DNA of 64,000 nt from Streptomyces verrucosisporus (GTDB taxonomy: Bacteria > Actinomycetota > Actinomycetes > Streptomycetales > Streptomycetaceae). Made by a program: the position numbers and the translations under genes. This document shows, piece by piece, positions 50,182 to 59,140 of this stretch (positions are counted from its first letter, which is position 1; the number at the start of each line of letters is the position of its first letter). The stretch is from positions 78,555 to 142,554 of the forward strand of contig NZ_JADEYH010000015.1 of NCBI RefSeq assembly GCF_017114865.1, read 5' to 3'. The notes beneath the pieces are model-generated. The model made no database searches and was not told the origin of the DNA. It saw nothing but the letters and a program-made list of their open reading frames with translations.

Positions 50182-51447
50182 ATGCCCGTCCGCCGCCCTT
50201 TCCGCCTCCTCGCGTCCGCCCTGTCCGCCGCACTGCTGCTGAGCGGATGCGGCGCCTTCGCCGACACCGGCGACCAGGACCGGGACCGGACCCTAGACGT
50301 CTGGCTGATGCGGGGCAGCCTCTCCGGCGAACTCACCGACGCCGCCGTCCGGGACTTCGAGCGGCGCAACCCCGGCGTGGAGGTGAAGGTCACCGTCCAG
50401 GACTGGCCGGGGATCGACAAGAAGGTCACCGCCGCCCTCGGCTCCGGCGACGCGCCCGACGTGATCGAGGTCGGCAACACCCAGGTCGCCCAGTACGTGG
50501 AGACCGGCGGGGTCTCCAACCTCACCATCAAGGTCTTCGACCTCGGCGGCGACCACTGGGTCCCCGGGCTGGAGGAGCCGGGGAAGATCGACGGATACCA
50601 GTACGGCGTCCCCTTCTACGCCGCCAACCGCGTCGTCATCTACCGCAAGGACCTCTTCGACCGGGCCGGGATCACCGAGCCGCCCGCCACCCGCGAGGAG
50701 TGGATCGAGGTCACCTCCCGGCTCGACGGGCCCGGGCAGCAGGGCATCTACCTGCCGGGCCAGAACTGGTACGTGCTGGCGGGCTTCATCTGGGACGAGG
50801 GCGGCGACCTCGCCGTCGAGCGCAGCGGCCGGTGGGCCGGCACGCTCGACACCCCCGAGGCGCTGCGCGGCATGGAGTTCTACAAGGAGCTCCAGTCCCA
50901 CGGCCGCGGCCCCGTCGACTCCGACGAGTCCAGGCCGGAGCAGCGCGAGTTCTTCGCCGGAAACGAGATCGCCCAGATCATCGACGTGCCCGGCGCCGCG
51001 GAGCTGATCGTCGAGAAGAACCCGGAGCTGGCGGACAGGCTCGGCTTCTTCCCGATCCCCGGCAAGGAGGCCGGGGAGCCGGGGGCGGTCTTCACCGGCG
51101 GTTCGGTGCTGATCATCCCCGAGCGGGCCGCCGAGCCGGACGCGGCGTACTCCTTCGTCAAGCTGCTGACCGGCGAGAAGTGGCAGCGCAAACTGGCCCA
51201 GACGATGAGCGTGGTGCCCAACAGCACCGAACTGGCCGACGCGCTGGAGGACGACCCCGGCGCCGCCGCGATGGCCGAGGGCGCCCGCAACGGCCGCGCC
51301 ACCCCCAACTCGCCGCGGTGGGGCCGTCTGGAGGCGGACAACCCGATCAAGGCGTACCAGACGCGGGTGCTGCGCGGCGCCGACCCGGAGACGGCGGCGC
51401 GCGAGGCGTCCCGGCGGATCACCGCGATCCTGGGCGGGCGCGGCTGA
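50182..51447 (+). CDS. Sugar ABC transporter substrate-binding lipoprotein, no permease nearby
   Basis: A 421-residue family 1 solute-binding protein. The N-terminus is basic (PVRRPFRLLA) and hydrophobic, ending in lipobox LLLSGC. The mature part has LDVWLMRGSLSGELTDAAVRDFERR, VTVQDWPGIDKKVTAALGSG and APDVIEVGNTQVAQYVETGG, close to the chitobiose/GlcNAc-type binding proteins (NgcE/DasA group). No permease or ATPase genes are adjacent, so it must work with a system elsewhere. AGGGGA precedes the ATG; a DasR-like site and terminator bracket it. Confidence 0.85.
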   Translation: MPVRRPFRLLASALSAALLLSGCGAFADTGDQDRDRTLDVWLMRGSLSGELTDAAVRDFERRNPGVEVKVTVQDWPGIDKKVTAALGSGDAPDVIEVGNTQVAQYVETGGVSNLTIKVFDLGGDHWVPGLEEPGKIDGYQYGVPFYAANRVVIYRKDLFDRAGITEPPATREEWIEVTSRLDGPGQQGIYLPGQNWYVLAGFIWDEGGDLAVERSGRWAGTLDTPEALRGMEFYKELQSHGRGPVDSDESRPEQREFFAGNEIAQIIDVPGAAELIVEKNPELADRLGFFPIPGKEAGEPGAVFTGGSVLIIPERAAEPDAAYSFVKLLTGEKWQRKLAQTMSVVPNSTELADALEDDPGAAAMAEGARNGRATPNSPRWGRLEADNPIKAYQTRVLRGADPETAAREASRRITAILGGRG

Positions 51448-51492
51448 CGTACGGCCGGCCGCGCGCCGACCGGCACCCCCGGCCGCCGACAC

Positions 51493-51542
51493 CCCGGCGC
51501 CCCGCTCCGCACCGGAGCCGGGTGCCGGAGCGGGGCGCCGGG
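51493..51542. terminator. Bidirectional hairpin terminator
   Basis: Perfect 17-base arms (left CCCGGCGCCCCGCTCCG) with a 16-base loop that can itself pair, between the convergent sugar-binding protein gene and the esterase gene. Confidence 0.85.
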
Positions 51543-51587
51543 CTCGCCGCCCGGGGTCACGGGGCGACGGAGTCGGGCGGCCGGGGG

Positions 51588-52568
51588 TCAGGCGGACGCC
51601 AGGCCGCGCCCGCGCAGCCACAGCAGCTGCTCGCGCTGCTGCGAGGAGCGGCCCCCGGCGTGGTCGCCGAAGTGCCACACCCTGATGTCCTTGTCCTGCC
51701 CCGTGTAGCGGTGGTAGGCGGCGAAGACGGTCGACGGCGGGCAGACCGGGTCCATCAGGCCCACGCTGAACAGCGCGGGAGCGGTGGCGCGGCGCGCGAA
51801 GTGCAGGCCGTCGAAGTAGTTCAGCGTGGCGAAGACGGCCTCGGGGTCGGTGCGCTGGTGCACACCGAGGTAGTGGGCGATCTCCGGGTACGGGCCGGCC
51901 GCGGCCAGTTCGGCGCCGCGCCGGAAGTGGCACAGGAAGGGCACGTCCACCAGCGCCGCCGCCACCTTCTCCGGCGCCAGCCCGGCCACGGCCAGGGCCA
52001 GTCCGCCCCCCTGGCTGCCACCGGCGGCCACCACCCGGTCCGGGTCCACCGCCGGGTGCTCGCGCACGGCGTCCACGGCGCGCACGCAGTCGGCCATCAG
52101 ACGCCGGTAGTAGTGGTGGGCGGGGTCGTCCAGGCCGCGGGTCATGAAGCCGCCGACGTACTGCGGGGTGGTGGCCGGGTCCGGGTCGGGGGTGTCATGG
52201 CCCTGCCCCCGGCTGTCGACGACCAGGGTGGCGTATCCGGCGGCGCTCCACAGCAGGTGCTCGATGTACAGGCCGCGGCCGCCGCTGTAGCCGATGTAGT
52301 TGACCACCGCCGGCAGCGGCCCGTCCGCGCCGCGCGGCAGGATCAGCCAGGCCGCCACGGGCTGGCCGTCCCAGCCGGGGAAGCGCACGTCGAACACCTC
52401 GACGGTGCTCAGCGGCGCGTCCTCGACCCGCCGGTACTCCGCCGGCCCGGCCGCCGCGGTGCGGGCGGCCGTCAGCGTCTTGGACCAGAAGGCGTCGAAG
52501 TCCGCGGGCTCGGCCACCTCGGGCCGGTAGGCGCGCAGTTCTTCCAGCGGAAGATCGGTCAGCGGCAT
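51588..52568 (-). CDS. Acetyl xylan esterase (CE7 family)
   Basis: A 326-residue alpha/beta hydrolase of carbohydrate esterase family 7. Blocks LEELRAYRPEVAEPADFDAFW, SGGRGLYIEHLLWSAAGYATLVVDSRGQGHDTPD, the nucleophile elbow AAGGSQGGGLALAVAGL (Ser), GLMDPVCPPSTVFA (Asp) and FGDHAGGRS (His). These enzymes remove acetyl groups from xylo-oligosaccharides and cephalosporin C. No signal peptide, so it acts inside the cell on imported oligomers. A LacI-type operator precedes the gene. Confidence 0.92.
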   Translation of the reverse strand: MPLTDLPLEELRAYRPEVAEPADFDAFWSKTLTAARTAAAGPAEYRRVEDAPLSTVEVFDVRFPGWDGQPVAAWLILPRGADGPLPAVVNYIGYSGGRGLYIEHLLWSAAGYATLVVDSRGQGHDTPDPDPATTPQYVGGFMTRGLDDPAHHYYRRLMADCVRAVDAVREHPAVDPDRVVAAGGSQGGGLALAVAGLAPEKVAAALVDVPFLCHFRRGAELAAAGPYPEIAHYLGVHQRTDPEAVFATLNYFDGLHFARRATAPALFSVGLMDPVCPPSTVFAAYHRYTGQDKDIRVWHFGDHAGGRSSQQREQLLWLRGRGLASA

Positions 52569-52602
52569 GCGGATGTCCGTCCCCTCGTAGCGGCAGGCGA
52601 TA

Positions 52603-52614
52603 GAAAGCGCTTTC
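52603..52614. promoter_or_regulatory. LacI-type operator upstream of the CE7 esterase
   Basis: GAAAGCGCTTTC, a perfect 12-base palindrome 35 bases before the esterase ATG. It shares the AAGCGCTT core with the site before the GH95 gene, so one LacI-family regulator could control both. Confidence 0.7.
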
Positions 52615-52749
52615 CCCCGGAGAACCTACGTTCCGCCGGGATCCCGGTCAACGGTATCCGCCCACCGTGGGCCGGACGGGTCCGGCAGCCCGGTGACCTC
52701 CGGCCGCGACACGGCCCCGTACGCCCGGCCCCGGCCTAGCGTGACCGGG

Positions 52750-54156
52750 ATGAGTACCCCTCCCACCCGTCCGGAAAGCGCTCCTGCACCTGATGCCCCG
52801 GTTCCGGCTCCCCACCCGGAACCGGACCCGGCCCCGGAGCCGCCCCCGCGCCCCGGAGCACGCGGCCCGCGCCGGGACCTGTACGCGGCCGGCGCGGCCG
52901 CGGCCCTGTTCGCCCTGGCCGCGCTCGTCGGCCACCTCCTGTACGACTCCGAGATCCTGCGGCTGCGGTGGCCCCCGCTGTACGCGCGCTGGCTGCCCCA
53001 CACCGGTCCGGGCACGCCCGCCGCCTTCTGCCTGGCCGTCCTCACCGTCGCCTACGGCCCGCCGCTGGCCCGCCGGCTGCCCTGGCGGCACCTGCTGCCG
53101 GCCGCCTGGGGCGGCGCGATGGCCTGGGCGTGGTCGCTGGCGCTGGTCGACGGCTGGGGCCGGGGAGCGGCCGGGCGGCTGACGACGAAGTACGAGTACC
53201 TCCGGTCCGTCGGCGACGTCCACGACATCGGTGTGACGCTGCGCACCTTCACCGACCGCATCCTGATGGACTCCCCCGACAACTGGCCCGCCCATGTCGC
53301 CGGCCATCCTCCGGGCGCGCTGCTGACCTTCGTCGGGCTGGACCGGATCGGACTCGGCGGCGGCGCCTGGGCCGCGCTGTGGTGCGTCACGATCGGCACG
53401 TCGGCCGCGGTGGCGGTGCTGGTGGCGCTGCGGGCGCTGTGCGGGGAGGGAACGGCCCGGCGTGCGGCGCCCTTCCTGGTACTCGCCCCGTCCGCCGTGT
53501 GGACGGCCGTCTCGGCGGACGGCTACTTCACCGCCGTCGCCGCCTGGGCCGTCGCCCTGCTGGCCCTGTCGGCCACCGGCGCCTCCCGCGCGCCGCGCGC
53601 CGCCGCGCTGGGTTCGGGTGCGCTGTTCGGCTGGCTGCTCTACCTCTCCTACGGGCTGACGCTGATGGCGGCGGTCGCGCTGGCCGTAATGGTCGCGGCC
53701 CGCACCGCCCGGCCCGTGCCGTACGTCCTGCTGGGCATGGTTCCCTGCGCGGCGCTCTTCACCGCCGCCGGCTTCTGGTGGTACGAGGGCTACACCATCC
53801 TGGTCGAGCGCTACTACCAGGGCGCGGCGGGAGTGCGGCCGTACGCCTACTACGTGTGGGCCAACCTCGCGGCGCAGGTGCCGGTGGTGGGGCTCGCCGC
53901 GGTGGCCGGGCTGCGGCGGGCCGCCGAACTGCGGCGCGGCGCGCTGGTGGTGCTGCTGGCGGGCGCGGTGTGCGCGGTGCTGGCGGCGGACCTGTCGGGG
54001 ATGAGCAAGGCCGAGACCGAGCGCATCTGGCTGCCGTTCACGCTGTGGCTGCTGCCGGCCGCGGCCCTGCTGCCCGCCTCCGGCCGCCGCTGGTGGCTGG
54101 CGGCCCAGGCGTCCGTGGCGCTGGCCGTCAACCACCTGCTGTTCACCGGCTGGTGA
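52750..54156 (+). CDS. Polytopic membrane protein, possible GT-C-type glycosyltransferase
   Basis: A 468-residue integral membrane protein with a Pro-rich N-terminus (about 40 residues) then roughly ten to twelve helices. A cytoplasmic or periplasmic loop has DNWPAHVAGHPPGALLTFVGLDRIG; the HPPG pattern occurs in GT-C mannosyltransferase-like proteins. Later AETERIWLPFTLWLLPAA is a further conserved stretch. No catalytic DxD is clear, so glycosyltransferase activity is only suggested. It converges on the glycosyl operon at 54222. Confidence 0.65.
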   Translation: MSTPPTRPESAPAPDAPVPAPHPEPDPAPEPPPRPGARGPRRDLYAAGAAAALFALAALVGHLLYDSEILRLRWPPLYARWLPHTGPGTPAAFCLAVLTVAYGPPLARRLPWRHLLPAAWGGAMAWAWSLALVDGWGRGAAGRLTTKYEYLRSVGDVHDIGVTLRTFTDRILMDSPDNWPAHVAGHPPGALLTFVGLDRIGLGGGAWAALWCVTIGTSAAVAVLVALRALCGEGTARRAAPFLVLAPSAVWTAVSADGYFTAVAAWAVALLALSATGASRAPRAAALGSGALFGWLLYLSYGLTLMAAVALAVMVAARTARPVPYVLLGMVPCAALFTAAGFWWYEGYTILVERYYQGAAGVRPYAYYVWANLAAQVPVVGLAAVAGLRRAAELRRGALVVLLAGAVCAVLAADLSGMSKAETERIWLPFTLWLLPAAALLPASGRRWWLAAQASVALAVNHLLFTGW

Positions 54157-54221
54157 CACCGCGGAACCTTCGCCCCGGCCCGGCCCGGCTCCCGTCGCAC
54201 CGCCGTCGCCCCCGGTCCGTC

Positions 54222-55067
54222 CTACGTCCCGCCGCCCGGCCGCGTGCGCTCGCGGCCGGGCGGCGGGGCATCGGCGGCGGGGGCCCGGGCGGCGGCGCGC
54301 AGGCCGAGGAAGACACGGCCGCCGGCGCTCCACTCCTCCTCCACCGTCCAGCCCCCCTCCTCCGCGCGGGCCCGCAGGGCGCTTCGGCCCAGCCGGGCCC
54401 AGGGGAAGGAGGGCGCGGGCCGCCCGGGGTGCGTCCGCCTCCCGTCGTCCAGTCTCGCCCGGAACCGCTCCTCGACGTCCGCCGGCGCCGCCTCGGCCAG
54501 CAGCAGCCCGCCGGGGGCCAGTAGTTCGCGCACCCGGGCCAGGAGGGCGGCCGGGTCCCCGCCCACGCCGATGTTGCCGTCGATCAGCAGGGCACTGCCC
54601 CAGCCCCCCTCGTCCGGCAGCGGGTCGAACACCGAGCGGCACAGCGCGGTCCCGCCCCGCTCGCGGGTGCGGACGACGGCGGCCGGCGCGGTGTCGACGC
54701 CCGTGGCCGGCCGGCCCAGTCCGGCCAGGGCGGCGACCAGCCTCCCCGGCCCGCAGCCGATGTCGAGCACGGCGCCGGTGCAGCGCCGCAGTACCGTCCA
54801 GTCGGCCTCGTCCGCGCGGGCGCACCAGCGCTCGACGTCCAGCGGCAGCCGACGGCTCCCGGGGCCGCGCAGGAAGAGGGGGCCGCGTCCGGTGCGCAGC
54901 GCGCGGGTGTACGGGTCGGCGCGCCAGGGGTGCCGGACCGGCACGGCCCCGGCGGGCGCGGCGGACTCGGCTGGCTCGGCTGGCTCGACCGGTTCCGCGG
55001 CCCGCCCGGTCTGCCCGGCTCGCGGATGCGAGACCGGGAAGGCCGGAGGGGTCGGGGAGGCGGTCAC
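54222..55067 (-). CDS. SAM-dependent methyltransferase
   Basis: A 281-residue methyltransferase. Motif I is VLDIGCGPGRLVAALAGLG, motif II is ATGVDTAPAAVVRTRERGG, and LLIDGNIGVGGDPAALLARVRELLAPGGLLLAE is the post-motif region. The N-terminal 45 residues are Pro/Glu/Ala-rich and disordered. GTG 55067 overlaps the DUF2064 stop (GTGA). Its position at the end of a glycosyltransferase operon suggests it modifies the sugar product. A 13-base-arm hairpin lies in its last codons (54232-54263) and may terminate the convergent gene. Confidence 0.85.
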   Translation of the reverse strand: MTASPTPPAFPVSHPRAGQTGRAAEPVEPAEPAESAAPAGAVPVRHPWRADPYTRALRTGRGPLFLRGPGSRRLPLDVERWCARADEADWTVLRRCTGAVLDIGCGPGRLVAALAGLGRPATGVDTAPAAVVRTRERGGTALCRSVFDPLPDEGGWGSALLIDGNIGVGGDPAALLARVRELLAPGGLLLAEAAPADVEERFRARLDDGRRTHPGRPAPSFPWARLGRSALRARAEEGGWTVEEEWSAGGRVFLGLRAAARAPAADAPPPGRERTRPGGGT

Positions 55068-55777
55068 CGGGCCACCGCCTGCCGCAGCCGGGCGTGTTCG
55101 GCGGCGAAGCGGCCCTTGGTGCGTGCCGCGACCTCGGCGGCGTCCCCGGCGGTGTCCACGTCCCGCAGCACCGGCAGGTCGCGTACTGCCAGCCCGGCCT
55201 CCAGCAGCCGCCGCCGCTGGAGCTCACCGGTGCGGTCGGTGGACATCGGCACGCCGCGCACCAGTCCGGGATCGGGGTCGGCCAGGCCCAGCGCCCAGAA
55301 GCCGCCGTCGGCGGCCGGGCCGAACCAGGCGGCCCGGCCCTCCCAGGCGTCCGGCGCGAGCGCCGGGGCCAGCAGACCGGCGGTGAGCTGCGGGGTGTCC
55401 ATACCCACCAGCAGGGCGGGGCCGCGGCATGCGCCGAAGGCCGCCGCGATCCGCTCGTCCAGCCCGCCCCCGCACTGGGGCAGCACCTCGTAGCCGTCCG
55501 GCAGCCAGGGGCCGGGGCGGCCGTCCAGCACCAGCACCCGGCGGCGGGCGGGCAGGGCCGCCACCACCGCCAGGGTGTCGGCGAGCGCCGCCTCGGCCAG
55601 CCGGGCCGCCTCGGCGGGGGTGAAGGGCGGGGTGAGGCGGGTCTTGACCCGGCCCGGCACCGGCTCCTTCGCGATCACCAGCAGCGTCGTCCCCGCCTCC
55701 GGGGCGCGGCGGGGAGGGCTCACCGGGCCCGCCGGATTCGCCGGGGGCACGGGCGGCGTGGGAGGCGCCGGGCTCAC
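55064..55777 (-). CDS. DUF2064 / TIGR04282-type glycosyltransferase
   Basis: A 237-residue protein with a GT-A-like fold. Blocks TTLLVIAKEPVPGRVKTRLTPPFTPAEAARLAEAAL, the central ALLVGMDTPQLTAGLLAPAL (DTP acidic motif) and a GPAADGGFWALGLADPDP stretch define DUF2064. Members occur beside GT2 enzymes and methyltransferases and probably transfer or activate sugars. GTG 55777 overlaps the GT2 stop. The first 30 residues are Pro-rich. Confidence 0.85.
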   Translation of the reverse strand: MSPAPPTPPVPPANPAGPVSPPRRAPEAGTTLLVIAKEPVPGRVKTRLTPPFTPAEAARLAEAALADTLAVVAALPARRRVLVLDGRPGPWLPDGYEVLPQCGGGLDERIAAAFGACRGPALLVGMDTPQLTAGLLAPALAPDAWEGRAAWFGPAADGGFWALGLADPDPGLVRGVPMSTDRTGELQRRRLLEAGLAVRDLPVLRDVDTAGDAAEVAARTKGRFAAEHARLRQAVAR

Positions 55778-56439
55778 CGCAGCACCTCCCGCATGTCGTG
55801 GACGGCCTGCCAGGTGCCGCGCCAGGTGCCGGTGACCTTCGAGCGGCCCGTACGCGGCCGGTAGGGGACCTCCGTCTCCCGCACCCGCCATCCGGCGTCG
55901 GCCGCGTGCACCACCATCTGCAGGGGGTAGCCGCTGCGCCGGTCGGTCAGGCCCAGCTCCAGCAGGGCGAGGCGCCGGGCCGCCCGCAGCGGGCCCAGGT
56001 CACGGAGCCGAAGTCCCGTGCGCCTGTGCACCATCCGGGCCAGCGCCAGGTTCCCGGCCCGTGCGTGCAGCGGCCAGGCACCGCGTCCGACGGGTCTGCG
56101 GCGGGCCAGGACGAGGTCGGCCTCGCCCTTGCGCACGGGCGCGGCGATCCGTTCGGCCGCGCCGGGGTCGAGTGAGGCGTCGCAGTCGCAGAAGGCGACG
56201 ATCTCGGCCTCGGCGGCGAGGAGTCCGGTGTGGCAGGCGGCGCCGAAGCCGCGGCGCGGCTCGTGCACCACGCGCGCCCCGAGCTCGCGGGCGATTTCGG
56301 CCGAGCCGTCCGTCGAGCCGTTGTCGACGACGACGGCCCGCCAGCCGCCGGGGATCCGGGACAGCACCCAGGGCAGCGCCCGGGCCTCGTTCAGACAGGG
56401 CAGCACGATCTCCCCGCGGAGGGCTGTGGGGTGGGTCAT
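55774..56439 (-). CDS. Glycosyltransferase family 2
   Basis: A 221-residue GT2 enzyme of the DPM1-like type. Blocks GEIVLPCLNEARALPWVLSRIP, VVVDNGSTDGSAEIARELG (nucleotide-sugar binding), GLLAAEAEIVAFCDCDASLDPG (DxD-like metal motif) and PLQMVVHAADAGWRVRETEVPYRPRTGRSKVTG (acceptor-side) are intact. It lacks membrane helices. Start at ATG 56439 with GAGG upstream; GTG 56448 is an alternative. Cotranscribed with DUF2064 and the methyltransferase. Confidence 0.88.
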   Translation of the reverse strand: MTHPTALRGEIVLPCLNEARALPWVLSRIPGGWRAVVVDNGSTDGSAEIARELGARVVHEPRRGFGAACHTGLLAAEAEIVAFCDCDASLDPGAAERIAAPVRKGEADLVLARRRPVGRGAWPLHARAGNLALARMVHRRTGLRLRDLGPLRAARRLALLELGLTDRRSGYPLQMVVHAADAGWRVRETEVPYRPRTGRSKVTGTWRGTWQAVHDMREVLR

Positions 56440-56566
56440 CCGCCTCACCTTACGAGAGCAATGCGGTCATTTCGGTCATCGAGTACGGCGAAACGCGGTC
56501 GCCGCCCACCGCCGCGCCGCGCGCCCGCCGACGGCCCGGCGTCGTCGGCCCAAGGGGGTCACCGCC

Positions 56567-57676
56567 TCAGGGGGTCACCGTGCCGACCGCGGCCGCCCCC
56601 GGCACCCGCGCCGTCGCCTGCTCCGGTGCTCCTCCCGACGGCTCTCGCAGCGGCTCCTTCGCGAAGCGCGCCATCCCCTCGGCGAAACCCACCTCCGGCT
56701 TCCAGTCCAGCTCCCGGCGCAGCCGCTCGGAGGACGCGGTGATGTGCCGTACGTCCCCCAGCCGGTACTCCCCCGTCACCACCGGCTCGGGCCCGCCGAA
56801 GGCCGCCGCCAGCGCACGGGCGGCCTCGCCGACGGTGTGCGGCTGACCGCTGCCGGTGTTGTACGCGCGCAGCGACCCCTCGGGCCGCTCGCCGAGCGCC
56901 TCCAGGGCCGCGACGTTGGCCGCCGCGACATCGCCGACGTGGACGAAGTCCCGGCGCTGGGCACCGTCCTCGTACACCCTGGGAGGCTCGCCGCGCTCGA
57001 GCGCGGAGCGGAAGAAGGAGGCGACCCCCGCGTAGGGGGTGTCGCGGGGCATCCCGTCGCCGTAGACGTTGTGGTAGCGCAGACTGACGGCCCGTGCGCC
57101 GGTGGCGCGTGCCCACACCGCCGCCAGGTGCTCCTGAGCCAGTTTGGTGGCGGCGTAGACGTTGCGCGGGTCTGCGGGGGCGTCCTCCCCGACCAGGCCG
57201 GGCTCCAGGGCGGCGCCGCACTCCGGGCAGGGCGGCTCGAAACGGCCCGCCTCCAGGTCGCGCGGCGGGCGGGGCCCGGGCCGTACCTCCCCGTGGCGTG
57301 GGCAGAGGTACCGCCCCTCCCCGTACACCACCATCGACCCGGCCAGCACCAGGCGCCCCACCCCGGCCCGGGCCATCTCCGCCAGCAGGACGGCGGTGCC
57401 CAGGTCGTTGGCGCCCACGTACGCGGGGGCGTCGGCGAAGTCCCTGCCCAGGCCGACCATCGCGGCCTGGTGGCAGACCGCGTCCACCCCGCTCAGGGCA
57501 CGCGCCACCGCATCGGCGTCGCGGACGTCCGCCCTCACCCCGCTCCCGTCGGCCGTGACGCCGCGGGCGGTGCCGGCGGCGGTGTCGAGCACCAAGGGCT
57601 CATGGCCCGCGTCCCGCAGGGCCTCGACGACATGCGAGCCGATGAAGCCGGCTCCTCCGGTGACCAGTACGCGCAT
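56567..57676 (-). CDS. NAD-dependent sugar epimerase/dehydratase with zinc-ribbon-like insertion
   Basis: A 369-residue extended SDR. RVLVTGGAGFIGSHVVEAL is the NAD site, LVLAGSMVVYG the SAS-type strand and NVYAATKLAQEHL the YxxxK catalytic pair. An insertion between them carries CPRHGEV and CPECGAAL, a possible zinc site not found in standard GalE-type enzymes. It should convert an NDP-sugar. It is 127 bases upstream of the GT2 gene on the same strand, so probably supplies its sugar donor. Confidence 0.87.
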   Translation of the reverse strand: MRVLVTGGAGFIGSHVVEALRDAGHEPLVLDTAAGTARGVTADGSGVRADVRDADAVARALSGVDAVCHQAAMVGLGRDFADAPAYVGANDLGTAVLLAEMARAGVGRLVLAGSMVVYGEGRYLCPRHGEVRPGPRPPRDLEAGRFEPPCPECGAALEPGLVGEDAPADPRNVYAATKLAQEHLAAVWARATGARAVSLRYHNVYGDGMPRDTPYAGVASFFRSALERGEPPRVYEDGAQRRDFVHVGDVAAANVAALEALGERPEGSLRAYNTGSGQPHTVGEAARALAAAFGGPEPVVTGEYRLGDVRHITASSERLRRELDWKPEVGFAEGMARFAKEPLREPSGGAPEQATARVPGAAAVGTVTP

Positions 57677-57848
57677 GAGGGCACGCTAGGACCGCTCCCG
57701 CCGCGGCGCCCGTCACCGGCCGGGCGCGTCAGCGATCCGCGGGAGGGGCGGTGCCCATGCCCACCCGTCCGGAGCAACGGGTGTGTGATCGGCCATGCCC
57801 GCCGACCGCTTCTGGCCATCCTGGTGCGGTCCTGCCAGGATCCCTGCC

Positions 57849-59045
57849 ATGGCCAACGATCTCCTGCGTGATGTGTATGTCGTCGATGCGGTGCGCACCC
57901 CGATCGGCCGGTACGGCGGGGCACTGGCCGGGATACGCCCCGACGACCTGGCCGCCCACGTCATCCGCGCCCTGGTCGACCGCACCCCCGACCTCGACCC
58001 CGCCCGGATCGACGACGTCGTCCTCGGCAACGCCAACGGCGCCGGCGAGGAGAACCGCAACGTCGCCCGCATGGCCGCCCTCCTGGCCGGCCTCCCCGTC
58101 ACCGTCCCCGGTGTGACCGTCAACCGGCTGTGCGCCTCCGGCCTCGAAGCCGTCCTCCACGCGGCCCGCGCCATCGCCTGCGGCGACGCCTCCGTCGCCA
58201 TCGCCGGCGGCGTGGAGTCCATGTCCCGGGCCCCCTGGGTACTGCCCAAGCCCGAACGCGGCTTCCCTGCCGGTCACCAGCAGATGTACTCCACCACCCT
58301 GGGCTGGCGCATGACCAACCCCGCCATGCCCCCCGAGTGGACCGTCTCCCTGGGCGAGGGCGCCGAGCAGGTCGCCGACAAGCACGCCGTCACCCGCGAG
58401 GCCCAGGACGCCTATGCGCTGGCCAGCCACCGCAAGGCCGCCGCCGCCTGGGCCGAGGGCGCCCACGACGCCCAGAGCGTGCCCGTTCCCGGCACCGACC
58501 TGGCCCGTGACGAGTCCATCCGCGAGACCACCTCGACGGAAGCGCTGGCCAAGCTCAAGCCCGCCTTCCGCGCCGACGGCGGCACAGTCACCGCCGGCAA
58601 CTCCTCTCCCCTCAACGACGGCGCAGCCGCCCTCCTGCTCACCGACGAGGCCGGCCTGAAGGCCACCGGCCGCGCTCCCCTGGCCCGCATCGGCGCCTCC
58701 GCCACCACCGCCGTGGAACCCAACCTCTTCGGCCTCGGCCCCGTCCAGGCCGTGACCCGCGCGCTGGACAGGGCCGGCCGCACCTTCTCCGACCTGGACG
58801 TCGTCGAACTCAACGAGGCCTTCGCCGCCCAGGTCCTGGGCTGCCTGGCCGAATGGCCCGACCTCGACCCCGCCGTCGTCAACCCCCACGGCGGCGCCAT
58901 CGCCCTCGGCCACCCGCTGGGCGCCTCCGGCGCCCGTCTGGCCGGTGCCGTCGCCCACCACCTGGCCGCCACCGGCGCCCGCACCGGCCTCGCCGCCCTG
59001 TGCATCGGCGTCGGCCAGGGGCAGGCGCTCGTACTGGAGCGCTGA
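57849..59045 (+). CDS. Thiolase (acetyl-CoA C-acyltransferase)
   Basis: A 398-residue thiolase. Catalytic Cys in VNRLCASGLEAVLHAARAI, His in NPHGGAIALGHPLGASGAR and the second Cys in ALCIGVGQGQAL are present; VYVVDAVRTPIGRYGGALAGI opens the protein. It resembles PcaF-type 3-oxoadipyl-CoA thiolases, but acetoacetyl- or 3-ketoacyl-CoA specificity is equally possible because no pca or fatty-acid genes are nearby. Start at ATG 57849. It is transcribed alone. Confidence 0.9.
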   Translation: MANDLLRDVYVVDAVRTPIGRYGGALAGIRPDDLAAHVIRALVDRTPDLDPARIDDVVLGNANGAGEENRNVARMAALLAGLPVTVPGVTVNRLCASGLEAVLHAARAIACGDASVAIAGGVESMSRAPWVLPKPERGFPAGHQQMYSTTLGWRMTNPAMPPEWTVSLGEGAEQVADKHAVTREAQDAYALASHRKAAAAWAEGAHDAQSVPVPGTDLARDESIRETTSTEALAKLKPAFRADGGTVTAGNSSPLNDGAAALLLTDEAGLKATGRAPLARIGASATTAVEPNLFGLGPVQAVTRALDRAGRTFSDLDVVELNEAFAAQVLGCLAEWPDLDPAVVNPHGGAIALGHPLGASGARLAGAVAHHLAATGARTGLAALCIGVGQGQALVLER

Positions 59046-59140
59046 GCGGGCCCGTACGGCCGTACGGCCACCCGCACGGCCGCGTGCGGTCACCGGGGCC
59101 CGCCGCATGACGGCGGGTCCCGGTGGTACACGTGGCCGCC

